From the NCBI GenBank assembly GCA_021792235.1, contig JAJYVC010000010.1, positions 1 to 23,614 on the forward strand: a stretch of 23,614 nt of DNA. Direction: 5' to 3'. The stretch comes from Microcaldota archaeon (GTDB taxonomy: Archaea; Micrarchaeota; Micrarchaeia; Micrarchaeales; CABMGC01). Shown here one piece after another: positions 1 to 6,821 of this stretch. Position 1 is the first letter of the stretch, and each line of letters opens with the position of its first letter. Under the pieces are notes generated by a model. The model was not told the DNA's origin, made no database searches, and saw nothing but the letters and a program-made list of their open reading frames with translations. The translations under genes were made by a program, and so were the position numbers.

Positions 1-114
1 CTCATATACCTGTGCAGTAGTTATGTTTATGCCATCGTAGTTTGATGCCTGAATAACTGTGATTAGTATTGCAAAAACCAAAAGCAAAAATGCTGCACTA
101 GTTACTCTTAACAC
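1..114 (-). CDS. Partial secreted or membrane-anchored protein, N-terminal 38 codons
   Basis: This gene runs off the left edge, so only its start is visible. Reading from a GTG at 114, the first 22 or so residues form a signal peptide or membrane anchor: a short basic start (VLRVTSAA) followed by a long run rich in Leu, Val, Ile and Phe. The chain then turns polar (SNYDGINITTAQ) with an N-glycosylation sequon, NIT. This points to an exported protein. A TATA-like box on the same strand at 141-147 would place transcription start at about 117, making the message nearly leaderless and supporting the GTG start. It is divergent from the secreted beta-helix gene at 234. No family can be assigned from 38 residues. 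Confidence 0.55.
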   Translation of the reverse strand, partial: MLRVTSAAFLLLVFAILITVIQASNYDGINITTAQVYE

Positions 115-140
115 AAATCAATTACCCTGCAATATCTACT

Positions 141-147
141 TTATATA
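141..147 (-). promoter_or_regulatory. TATA box for the left-edge exported protein
   Basis: The minus strand reads TATATAA here, centred about 30 nt upstream of the GTG at 114. This is a typical archaeal TATA position for a leaderless or near-leaderless transcript. The call rests on sequence and spacing only. Confidence 0.45.
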
Positions 148-207
148 CAAATTACAGTATATAATATATATATCCCTTACCCAAATTATAATATCGGGTA
201 TGTAAAG

Positions 208-216
208 TTATATATT
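208..216 (+). promoter_or_regulatory. TATA-like box upstream of the beta-helix/propeller gene
   Basis: TTATATATT, preceded by an A/G-rich BRE-like stretch (GTAAAG), lies about 22 nt before the ATG at 234. The spacing implies a leaderless or nearly leaderless mRNA. No Shine-Dalgarno sequence is visible before this ATG. Confidence 0.4.
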
Positions 217-233
217 CTAAAACCAGAATCACT

Positions 234-2789
234 ATGACCAAATTAAAGCACAAATTGATAACCATTTTAATATTTGGTTCTGTTATGTTCGGTGGGGCCT
301 GGGCCACTCCTGCGAATCCAAACCCGCTGTCCACCGGATCTATAACTGGCCCTCCAGCAAGAATCTGTGGTAATTCATCAATACTGACTTCCCCATACAC
401 GTCTCCACCGCCAGGTCTAAATGTAGTCAAATTAAATCCATCTGAAAACATAAATCCAATTGTCTCTTCAAATCCAAATGGGACCATCTTTTGGTTTGCG
501 CCTGGGGTTTACTATCTTGGAACCGGTCTATACGGCCAGATACAACCAAGACAAGGAGATCAATTTATAGGTGCCCCAAATGCAATAATAGATGGAAATC
601 ACCAAAACCTAATAGCGTTCGCCCCAAACGGATACAACACCGAAGCAAATAATGTAGTGATAAAATATCTGACTATAAGAAACTTTGGGGGGCCATTTAC
701 TACAATAGCCGGAGCAGTGGTGAATCAAGGTGGCACCGGAGATAATTGGACAGTAGAGAATGATGTAATAATGCACAATGGCGGAGCAGGAGTTATGCTT
801 GGGCCCGGAATGACTGTAGAGTACGATTGCCTCACTTTGAACGGAGAATACGGGTTCCAGGGAGGCTTTGACGTAGGTTCAAATGGACTTTACGCAGGCC
901 GACCCACAAATACTATTCCAGCAGGGATAAAACTTGAGCACGATGAGATATCATTCAATGATGCCGACAACATAGATGCAAATCCCGGCTCAACTCCAGA
1001 CTCTTGTGGGTGCACTGGTGGTGGCAAGTTCTGGCAATCGTATAATGACAGCGCCACATATGACTGGGTGCATAATAATTTTAACGTTGGTCTCTGGGTA
1101 GACACTGACAATATAGGATTGAATATAAGCAATGACTACATTCAGAATAACTATGCTGAAGGAATAATCTATGAGATTAGCTACAACGCCAAAATTGCAC
1201 ATGACTTATTTGTAGGCAATGCTAATGGCGGCGGGCCATACGTGGGAGGTTTTCCAGACCCCGCAATTTATGTATCGGAAAGCGGGGGCAATGCAAAGGT
1301 GTCAAATCTATTTCCCACACTAAACATATCTAACAATACGTTCCTGAACAATTGGGGTGGCGTTGTTGCGTATGAAAATACTGCAAGGTATTGCAACGAT
1401 GGATCTGATGGCAGTTGTACATTTCTGAACCAAACTGTTACAAATCCTCTCAGCGGAGTCGTATATGCGATCAATACTGCAACAAATACTATGACGGGCA
1501 CTATACCTATAGGTACTGGTGGGGCATATGAGGTTGCATTTTCCCCTACTGGCTCAGTTGCATATGCAATTAATGAAGGATCTTTACCAAGCTATACTGG
1601 TAAAGGTTTCTCGATCAGCGTCATCAACACAACATCAAATAGCGTCGTTAATACTATATCTCTTGGCGAAGGTCCTTTTGCTGTTGCATTCAACCCTTCT
1701 GGCACACTCGCTTATGTTACTGAAACCGGCTATGCTCCCTATGCTACTGGCATTGTAGATGTCGTCAATACCGAATCCAATACCGTGGTTGATAAGATCA
1801 ATGTTGGTCAAGTTCCCCTAGGCGTTGCCTTCAATCCTTCAGGAACACTAGCATACGTGACCAATTACAATTATTATAGCAGCGGCACTGTCAGCGTCAT
1901 CAACGTCGCATCCAACAGTGTAGTGAATACAATCAATGTAAATAATCAGCCCATAGGCGTAACATTCAACCCTTCTGGTACCCTTGCATACGTTGCTGAT
2001 TCAGGCAGCGGCACTGTCAGCGTCATCAACGTCGCATCCAACAGTGTAGTAAATACCATCGATGTTGGTACCAACCCTTACAGTATTGGCATCGATCCAT
2101 CAGGCTCATTAGCTTACATTACGAATGAAGGCAGCGGCACTGTCAGCGTCATCAACACTGCATCCAACAGCGTGGTAAATACAATACCTGTAGGTACAGG
2201 TCCATTCGGCGTTACCTTTAATCTGCTAGGTTCTCTTGCTTACGTAACAAATAGCGGCAGCGGCACTGTCAGCGTCATCAACGTCGCATCCAACAGTGTA
2301 GTGAATACCATCGATGTTGGGACTGAGCCCGATGGTATCTCGCTATCGCCATCTGGGTCGTTACTCTACATTGCAAATACTACTAGTTGCCTTCTGATTC
2401 CAATCAATGAGATGGTAAATCCATCCCAATACTGGGGCTGCAGATGGAGGACTCAAAATGTTACTGTTGCAAATAACTACTTCATGCAAAATCTTACTAA
2501 GATTCCATGCAACATTGGCGGCGGATTATGCGGCTATCAAGGTCTCTTTGCTGTGTGGGGATATCCTCCCTACTCAAATTATGTAATAGGTAGCAATATA
2601 ACATACTTCCAGAACAACCACTTCAATAACAATACGTATGTAGGCAACTGGCTATTCATGCCTTATGAACAGGGCATCACTGTAAATTCATTAGTATGGC
2701 AAGGGAACATGGTGTTTAATCCAAATTGTGGTGGATGCGAACAAAATCAACATGTAAACCAGGATGTTAATAGCATCTTCATAAGCTGA
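234..2789 (+). CDS. Secreted parallel beta-helix protein with an inserted seven-bladed YVTN beta-propeller
   Basis: This is an 851-aa extracellular protein. Residues 1-25 form a signal peptide with likely cleavage after AWA. Residues ~40-400 have the short Asn/Gly-rich strand pattern of a right-handed parallel beta-helix (pectate-lyase-like): VVIKYLTIRNF, NWTVENDVIMHNGG, LNISNDYIQNN. From ~403 to ~722 come YVTN/YncE-type units (FNPSGTLAYVTN ... GTVSVINVASNSVVNTI) of about 42 residues. Seven blades can be counted if the first strands (VVYAINTATNTMTGTI) complete the last blade, the usual 'Velcro' closure. After 740 the beta-helix pattern resumes (NVTVANNYFMQN, SNITYFQNNHFNNN). Cys pairs at 387/395 and 719/736 bracket the insert. 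Many NxS/T sequons suggest glycosylation. An adhesion, cell-wall or polysaccharide-binding role is inferred; I see no catalytic site. The pilin-LamG gene follows 25 nt downstream. Confidence 0.88.
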   Translation: MTKLKHKLITILIFGSVMFGGAWATPANPNPLSTGSITGPPARICGNSSILTSPYTSPPPGLNVVKLNPSENINPIVSSNPNGTIFWFAPGVYYLGTGLYGQIQPRQGDQFIGAPNAIIDGNHQNLIAFAPNGYNTEANNVVIKYLTIRNFGGPFTTIAGAVVNQGGTGDNWTVENDVIMHNGGAGVMLGPGMTVEYDCLTLNGEYGFQGGFDVGSNGLYAGRPTNTIPAGIKLEHDEISFNDADNIDANPGSTPDSCGCTGGGKFWQSYNDSATYDWVHNNFNVGLWVDTDNIGLNISNDYIQNNYAEGIIYEISYNAKIAHDLFVGNANGGGPYVGGFPDPAIYVSESGGNAKVSNLFPTLNISNNTFLNNWGGVVAYENTARYCNDGSDGSCTFLNQTVTNPLSGVVYAINTATNTMTGTIPIGTGGAYEVAFSPTGSVAYAINEGSLPSYTGKGFSISVINTTSNSVVNTISLGEGPFAVAFNPSGTLAYVTETGYAPYATGIVDVVNTESNTVVDKINVGQVPLGVAFNPSGTLAYVTNYNYYSSGTVSVINVASNSVVNTINVNNQPIGVTFNPSGTLAYVADSGSGTVSVINVASNSVVNTIDVGTNPYSIGIDPSGSLAYITNEGSGTVSVINTASNSVVNTIPVGTGPFGVTFNLLGSLAYVTNSGSGTVSVINVASNSVVNTIDVGTEPDGISLSPSGSLLYIANTTSCLLIPINEMVNPSQYWGCRWRTQNVTVANNYFMQNLTKIPCNIGGGLCGYQGLFAVWGYPPYSNYVIGSNITYFQNNHFNNNTYVGNWLFMPYEQGITVNSLVWQGNMVFNPNCGGCEQNQHVNQDVNSIFIS
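1881..2308 (+). repeat. Four near-identical 50-bp coding repeats at an exact 126-bp period
   Basis: Copies begin at 1881, 2007, 2133 and 2259 and start with AGCGGCACTGTCAGCGTCAT. They encode the strand unit SGTVSVIN(V/T)ASNSVVNTI of propeller blades 3-6. The 126-bp period equals exactly 42 codons. Copies 1, 2 and 4 are almost identical in DNA, while the linking DNA between copies has diverged. More degraded versions of the unit lie at about 1617 and 1755. This indicates recent blade duplication or gene conversion within the propeller. Confidence 0.9.
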
Positions 2790-2814
2790 TATTGGTCTAA
2801 TTGATGATTATTTT

Positions 2815-3843
2815 ATGGGGCACAAATATAAGCTTTCAAAAGCAGTATCTGCTATCAAAGTTTCCGGAAGCAAAAAGCAGCAGTCAGCTATGGAATACCT
2901 AACAACTTATGGGTGGATGCTGCTTATTATAGTCATTGTAATAATAGCACTATTCGGTCTAGGTGTAACTTATTGGGAAGCATTGGCGCCCAAAGCCTTA
3001 ACTGGTTCGTGCAGTGTGCTACGACCAAACGGGCCAGGCACAGTGCAAAGCATCCAATTGGTCGGCGCATGCAACAATAATATACCAAAATTCTCCATGT
3101 CGGCAGGAGCTACTACTCTAACTGCAATAGCTCTAAAATTTGCCCCATCTATAACAAGCGCCGGCTCTAATAGTATATCTATAACTGGATGGGCTGCGGC
3201 AAACAGTTTAGATGGAGGTGCACTATTCTCTTATGTAAATAATAATGGGAATCAAAACATATATGCAAATCCTTTTCCAAGTTATTTTCAAGAAATGGAT
3301 CCATGGTGCACTCCGAATGACTACCCCGCGTTTCCTGCAGATCCCAATGCCGGAGTATGGCTAAGCGGATCTTATGCAATCGATGCTTATGGGGGCACTC
3401 AGTGCTACCTAAATTCTGGCGGCATTTACTTAAACGAATTTATATTTTATGCAATGACCTTTAATGGCGTAGATATAACGGAATGTGCATCATCTTCCTC
3501 AAGCTATATTAAATGTATAACAATTCCTGCAGACATAGGCACTGAAACAATCAGCGCAGATAGCTCTTTTTGTGTAGGTGGCTGTGAAGCTGGTATTTAT
3601 TGGGACGGCTACATATCTAATGTACAGCTTTATAACACATCATTATCAGAGAATAGTCTAACAGCATTATATGAGGAAGGAATCGGCGGAGCTCCCATAG
3701 ACTTAAGGCATCTAGTTGGATGGTGGCCTCTGGATGGCTCCACTCTGGATTATTCTGGCAATAACAACAACCTGGGAGTGTACAGTGGTATTATAAGTTA
3801 CTCTACCACATGGTGGAATTCTGCAAGCTATACTGCACCATAA
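2815..3843 (+). CDS. Pilin-like N-terminus (class III signal peptide) fused to a LamG/concanavalin-like domain
   Basis: A 342-aa surface protein. Residues 1-22 are a basic leader ending in SKKQ. The next stretch, QSAMEYLTTYGW, leads into a hydrophobic helix (~34-55). Cleavage between Gln22 and Gln23 would put Glu27 at mature position +5, the hallmark of type IV pilins and archaellins. From ~70 the chain is beta-rich and resembles the LamG-like (concanavalin) fold: NSISITGWAAAN, YISNVQLYNTSLSENSLTALYEEG, and a late repeat of the entry motif, LVGWWPLDGSTLDYSGNNNNLG. LamG domains usually bind sugars or surface ligands, so a pilus-tip or minor-pilin adhesin is a reasonable inference. It sits 25 nt after the beta-helix gene on the same strand, with no clear promoter between, so the two may be co-transcribed. 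No pilus ATPase or peptidase gene is in the window. Confidence 0.82.
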   Translation: MGHKYKLSKAVSAIKVSGSKKQQSAMEYLTTYGWMLLIIVIVIIALFGLGVTYWEALAPKALTGSCSVLRPNGPGTVQSIQLVGACNNNIPKFSMSAGATTLTAIALKFAPSITSAGSNSISITGWAAANSLDGGALFSYVNNNGNQNIYANPFPSYFQEMDPWCTPNDYPAFPADPNAGVWLSGSYAIDAYGGTQCYLNSGGIYLNEFIFYAMTFNGVDITECASSSSSYIKCITIPADIGTETISADSSFCVGGCEAGIYWDGYISNVQLYNTSLSENSLTALYEEGIGGAPIDLRHLVGWWPLDGSTLDYSGNNNNLGVYSGIISYSTTWWNSASYTAP

Positions 3844-4049
3844 TGTAATTTCTAATCCTGTAGTGCCATTCTAGTACCTATTGCCGCAACAAGCCAGATA
3901 ATGTTTGCAGTATATAATGCATGGCAAGTGCAATACTAATACTGGCAGATATTTTTTAGATACTGCAGAATCAATATCTGCGGAGCAGTGCGAATGATTA
4001 TTAACCTCATATGGGCAATTGAAGGATAAAAGAGCACAGATAAAATACT

Positions 4050-4066
4050 GATATGCCTTGCATATC
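4050..4066 (-). terminator. Hairpin just past the chorismate mutase stop, possible terminator
   Basis: GATATGC, a 3-nt loop, then GCATATC form a perfect 7-bp hairpin ending 3 nt beyond the stop codon at 4070-4072. On the minus strand it is followed by a T-rich stretch (AGTATTTTATC). Archaeal terminators usually rely on T-runs alone, so the hairpin could instead stabilise the mRNA 3' end. Confidence 0.4.
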
Positions 4067-4069
4067 TGA

Positions 4070-4366
4070 TTAAATCTTGCGTTGTAGCTTCCTGCTATGC
4101 AATATAAGTATGCGTAATATGCGATTCACTAATCCTGGATCCACTTTCCTTCTTGACGCAATCTTTCTTGCCTGCCTCAAAACGAATTCCTCCCTCTCCC
4201 TATCAATAATACGCATACCTAGCGACTTCTTGGCATGCGCTATCTTTCTTGCGGCATCATCTCGCCTCTTTATAAGCTCAACTAGGTCATGTGTTGTTCT
4301 GTCTACTTCAATTCTTGCCTGTAGGATTTCATGCCTAGCGCTTCTAGATGTTCCCATAATGCTCAT
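4070..4366 (-). CDS. Monofunctional chorismate mutase, AroQ class
   Basis: A 98-aa all-helical protein that should convert chorismate to prephenate, the entry to Phe and Tyr synthesis. Aligned by eye with the E. coli chorismate mutase domain, every active-site residue is present at matching spacing: Arg18 (E. coli R11), Arg35 (R28), Lys46 (K39), Asp55 (D48), Arg58 and Glu59 (R51/E52), Ser91 (S84) and Gln95 (Q88). The signature IIDREREEFVL is clear. The frame stays open upstream into the tRNA-Gly gene, so the longer reading is rejected. ATG 4366 (or ATG 4357) begins just after the tRNA. With only 17 nt between them, the tRNA and this gene probably share a transcript. No other shikimate-pathway gene is in the window. 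The fold also occurs in regulatory AroQ domains, but the intact active site argues for an enzyme. Confidence 0.85.
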   Translation of the reverse strand: MSIMGTSRSARHEILQARIEVDRTTHDLVELIKRRDDAARKIAHAKKSLGMRIIDREREEFVLRQARKIASRRKVDPGLVNRILRILILHSRKLQRKI

Positions 4367-4383
4367 ACCAGTAAAAATGCAAT

Positions 4384-4456
4384 TGCGATCGCCGGGATTC
4401 GAACCCGGGTTATTGACTTGGAAGGCCAAAGTCCTACCAGGCTAGACTACGATCGC
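4384..4456 (-). tRNA. tRNA-Gly (anticodon UCC)
   Basis: The minus strand folds into a full cloverleaf: a perfect 7-bp acceptor stem (GCGATCG/CGATCGC), a 4-bp D stem (GTCT/GGAC) with loop AGCCTGGTA, a 5-bp anticodon stem (TTGGC/GTCAA, one G-U) with loop CTTCCAA, a 4-nt variable loop, and a perfect T arm (CCGGG-TTCGAAT-CCCGG). The anticodon TCC follows T33 and precedes A37. The discriminator is A73 and CCA is not encoded. There is no intron. A likely TATA element, CATAAAAAAG, lies on the minus strand near 4485-4494. Confidence 0.95.
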
Positions 4457-4500
4457 ACATGTGCATAATATAATCAAAGCCCTCTTTTTTATGCCTTCGC

Positions 4501-4512
4501 AATATATAAATA
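4501..4512 (+). promoter_or_regulatory. TATA box for trpS
   Basis: AATATATAAATA is centred about 38 nt before the ATG at 4544. It would start transcription near 4532, leaving a short leader that holds the GGAG ribosome-binding site at 4535-4538. Confidence 0.5.
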
Positions 4513-4543
4513 AATTGATACGCCACATAGGGCCGGAGCTGGT

Positions 4544-5680
4544 ATGATGAATGAGGAGTTCAAGGTCGATGCTTATTCTGTTGAAGGAAACGCCAATTAT
4601 GATGATCTTGTCAAGAAATTTGGAGTAAGCTTGATAGACGACGAGCTAAAGAAACGGATAAAAAAGGATGCTGGTGACCTGCACTTCATGATACGGCGCG
4701 GCATATTCTTCGCCAACAGGGACATGAATTGGCTACTTGACCAATATGAGAAAGGAAATAAGTTCTATGTATATACGGGCATAGCGCCTTCAGGAAGCAT
4801 GACGATAGCGCATCTGCTGCCATTCATAATGGCGCAATGGCTTCAGGAGAAATTCGATGCAGAAGTACTGATACAGATACCTGATGAGGAGAAGTTCCTT
4901 GCGAGGAAGGAGATGGGTCTGACCCTGGAGAAGACGCATGATCTTGCATATCAGGACGCGCTTGATATAGCTGCCCTCGGCTTCGATCCGGAAAAGACAA
5001 GGATGTTCCTCAACACAGAATATGCAGATGTGGTGTACAAGCAGGCAGTGAGGGTATCGAAATACCTGACCTTCTCCATAGTGAAGGATGCATTCGGCTT
5101 CGGAAACGACACTAACATAGGCACGTTGTTCTACACGAGCATGCAGGCAGTGCCTGCGTTCCTGAAGTCGGTAGAGCAGGGGAAGAACGTTCCATGCCTA
5201 ATCCCTCTGGGCATAGACCAGGACGTACATTTCAGGGTCGCTAGAAACGCCATAGACAAGCTTGGATACTGCAAGCCGGCAATAATGCACTCCAAATTCC
5301 TGCCATCGCTTAAAGGGGGTCCAAAGATGTCTTCAAGCGACCCGGAGAACGCAATATATCTCAGCGACACTCCTGAGGCCGTCTCAAGGAAGGTCAACAG
5401 AGCGATAACAGGTCAGCAGTCCACAGCGGAACTGCAGAAGAAGCTTGGCGGTAATCCGGAGAAATGCGCAGTGTGTGAGTACAACAGGTACCTATTCGAG
5501 CCGGATGACCAAAAACTCGACCAGATCTTCAAAGGAGAGCGCGAAGGCACAATTCTCGCAGGTGAGCACAAGAAAGACCTTGCACAGAAGATAAATAGAT
5601 TCCTCGAATCACACAGAAAGCGGAAGGAAAAGATCAAGGATACAATAGATTCACTAATGCTCAAATCGAAAGGGCGGTGA
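4544..5680 (+). CDS. trpS: Tryptophanyl-tRNA synthetase, archaeal/eukaryotic type
   Basis: A 378-aa class I synthetase that charges tRNA-Trp. The Rossmann-fold entry YTGIAPSGSMTIAH is at 78-90 and KMSSS at 261-265, followed by DPENAIYLSD, typical of archaeal and eukaryotic TrpRS. The HIGH motif reads TIAH (87-90), so its first His and its Gly are replaced. A CAVC pair at 308-311 suggests a small metal knuckle near the anticodon-binding region. The C-terminal helices (LFEPDDQKLDQIFKGEREGTIL, then HKKDLAQKINRFLE) fit the family, as does the length. ATG 4544 is followed at once by a second ATG at 4547. GGAG at 4535-4538 fits either. YjbQ follows on the same strand. TyrRS is the main alternative, but the KMSSSDP context favours TrpRS. 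Confidence 0.9.
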   Translation: MMNEEFKVDAYSVEGNANYDDLVKKFGVSLIDDELKKRIKKDAGDLHFMIRRGIFFANRDMNWLLDQYEKGNKFYVYTGIAPSGSMTIAHLLPFIMAQWLQEKFDAEVLIQIPDEEKFLARKEMGLTLEKTHDLAYQDALDIAALGFDPEKTRMFLNTEYADVVYKQAVRVSKYLTFSIVKDAFGFGNDTNIGTLFYTSMQAVPAFLKSVEQGKNVPCLIPLGIDQDVHFRVARNAIDKLGYCKPAIMHSKFLPSLKGGPKMSSSDPENAIYLSDTPEAVSRKVNRAITGQQSTAELQKKLGGNPEKCAVCEYNRYLFEPDDQKLDQIFKGEREGTILAGEHKKDLAQKINRFLESHRKRKEKIKDTIDSLMLKSKGR

Positions 5681-5681
5681 T
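5675..5681 (+). promoter_or_regulatory. Strong ribosome-binding site at the end of trpS, placed for a non-AUG yjbQ start
   Basis: CGGTGAT overlaps the trpS stop and matches the GGTGATC part of the archaeal anti-Shine-Dalgarno complement. It lies 6-9 nt before in-frame ATT (5688) and ATA (5691) codons, but about 30 nt before the GTG at 5712. This matters for choosing the yjbQ start. Confidence 0.5.
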
Positions 5682-5711
5682 TTTATTATTATAAAATTAA
5701 CTGATGTATAC

Positions 5712-6107
5712 GTGAAGAAGGAGAAGGAAGACCTTACAATAACAGACATAACTTACGAAGTAGAGAAGGCAATATCGGCTTCTGGGGCGAAAAATGGCAA
5801 TGCCACTGTATTCATAGTGGGATCTACTGCAGGAGTTACCACCATAGAACATGATCCAAACCTGTTCAAGGATTTCTCAAATGCTGTAGAAAGAATAGCT
5901 CCATCAGGCATAAAGTATGAACACGTAAAGACCTGGGGCGACGACAACGGCAAGAGTCACATAAGAGCATCGCTGCTCGGTCCAAGCTTAGTTGTGCCAT
6001 TCATCGATAAGAAGCCTATTCTGGGAACCTGGCAGCAGATAGTGGTGGCCGATTTCGACATACCCAAGAGAAACAGGCGTGTAGTGATACAGATAATCGG
6101 CGAATAG
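5712..6107 (+). CDS. yjbQ: YjbQ/UPF0047 family protein (COG0432)
   Basis: At least 131 aa. The family is a small beta-rich trimeric protein. Some members have weak thiamine-phosphate synthase activity, but the physiological role is unsettled. Signature blocks are clear: TAGVTTIEHDP, YEHVKTWGDDNGKSHIRASLLGPSL, LGTWQQIVVADFD and a closing RRVVIQIIGE. The coordinates use the first conventional start, GTG 5712. That start cuts off the first beta strand of the family. The frame is open upstream and reads IIKLTDVYVKK, which fits the missing strand, with a good ribosome-binding site at 5675-5681. Real initiation may therefore be at ATT 5688 or ATA 5691. The gene follows trpS closely and ends 19 nt from the convergent HAD gene. 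Confidence 0.88.
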   Translation: MKKEKEDLTITDITYEVEKAISASGAKNGNATVFIVGSTAGVTTIEHDPNLFKDFSNAVERIAPSGIKYEHVKTWGDDNGKSHIRASLLGPSLVVPFIDKKPILGTWQQIVVADFDIPKRNRRVVIQIIGE

Positions 6108-6126
6108 GGCATTGCGATTTATTCTG

Positions 6127-6753
6127 CTAAGCCTTTATCCTCCGTCCCCCGCCCTCAGATCTCCTAATTGCGCTGAAGATCTCCTTAACTGCAGCATTCG
6201 TGTCTGCCACACGCATTATCCTGTCATTTTCTGGAACATTGCTCCTGTTCCAAGGCCTGTCTACAAGCAGCAGCACTCCGTGGTCAGATTTCACCACAGC
6301 GTCAGCAAGCGTTGGAGAATCGTCTATGTAAACGTCATAATTCAGGACTGTCTTCTCGCTTGTAGGTGGGTGTATCACTATTGGCACACTGCTGAGTCCG
6401 TTGGAATTTACAAATGACACGATCTGGTCATCTACTCCAGTCCTGCTGGTTACTATGTCAACTTCGCATATTGTTCTCAACTCATTTATGAGCCTGCTAT
6501 TCGCTTCATATCTTATCTCTCCGTGCCTTTCAATCCATACTCTGTTGAATAGGGGCAGAACCTCGTGCGCACCTGTGTTTATGGATTTAAATCCCCAGTC
6601 CGTCACGTCCTCTGCCTTCCAGTTTGTGCCATGCATTTCGTTATACAGCTTCAAAACAGGGGTCGTTATATCTGCTATGACGCCTTCGATGTCAAGAGCC
6701 ACTCTGACTCTGCGAGTACTTGCATTTTCTACAAGAAGGTCAAGTTCTCGCAT
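6127..6753 (-). CDS. HAD-superfamily hydrolase, 5'-deoxynucleotidase-like
   Basis: A 208-aa cytosolic HAD phosphatase-like protein. Motif I is DIEGVIADIT at 21-30, with nucleophile Asp21. The second acidic residue, normally Asp, is Glu23. Motif II is VDIVTSRTG, where Ser/Thr binds phosphate. Motif IV is YIDDSP. The inserted cap (LKLYNEMHGTNWKAEDVTDWGF ... VLPLFNRVW) resembles the NT5C/5'(3')-deoxyribonucleotidase family, so dephosphorylation of a nucleotide or similar small metabolite is likely; the substrate is unknown. ATG 6753 is about 35 nt from the TATA box shared with kae1. The DIEG variant also occurs in ThrH-type HAD phosphatases, so the protein is probably active. Confidence 0.75.
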   Translation of the reverse strand: MRELDLLVENASTRRVRVALDIEGVIADITTPVLKLYNEMHGTNWKAEDVTDWGFKSINTGAHEVLPLFNRVWIERHGEIRYEANSRLINELRTICEVDIVTSRTGVDDQIVSFVNSNGLSSVPIVIHPPTSEKTVLNYDVYIDDSPTLADAVVKSDHGVLLLVDRPWNRSNVPENDRIMRVADTNAAVKEIFSAIRRSEGGGRRIKA

Positions 6754-6782
6754 CTAACCACGTTTACGTTGAACTGCAACCT

Positions 6783-6793
6783 AATATATAAAA
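6783..6793. promoter_or_regulatory. Single TATA box shared by the HAD gene and kae1
   Basis: AATATATAAAA is nearly symmetrical and is the only clear TATA element in the 68-nt gap. It lies about 33 nt before the kae1 ATG (6822) and about 35 nt before the HAD gene ATG (6753) on the opposite strand. Both spacings suit archaeal promoters. Confidence 0.5.
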
Positions 6794-6821
6794 CTGCCAC
6801 AAGAGTAATACTGCTGGTAAC

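Noticed and set aside
1881..2308. CRISPR array
   Set aside because: The repeats are in frame, have an exact codon period, and encode propeller strands.
3917..3997. 26-codon ORF in the 226-nt gap after the pilin-LamG gene
   Set aside because: It has no ribosome-binding site or plausible promoter and no recognisable sequence; nothing else coding was found in 3844-4069.
4367..4429. N-terminal extension of chorismate mutase
   Set aside because: It would translate the 3' half of tRNA-Gly; the AroQ fold starts after it.
4077..4445. Plus-strand 122-codon open frame opposite the chorismate mutase and tRNA
   Set aside because: It is the antisense of two well-supported genes, has no family-like pattern, and runs through the tRNA.
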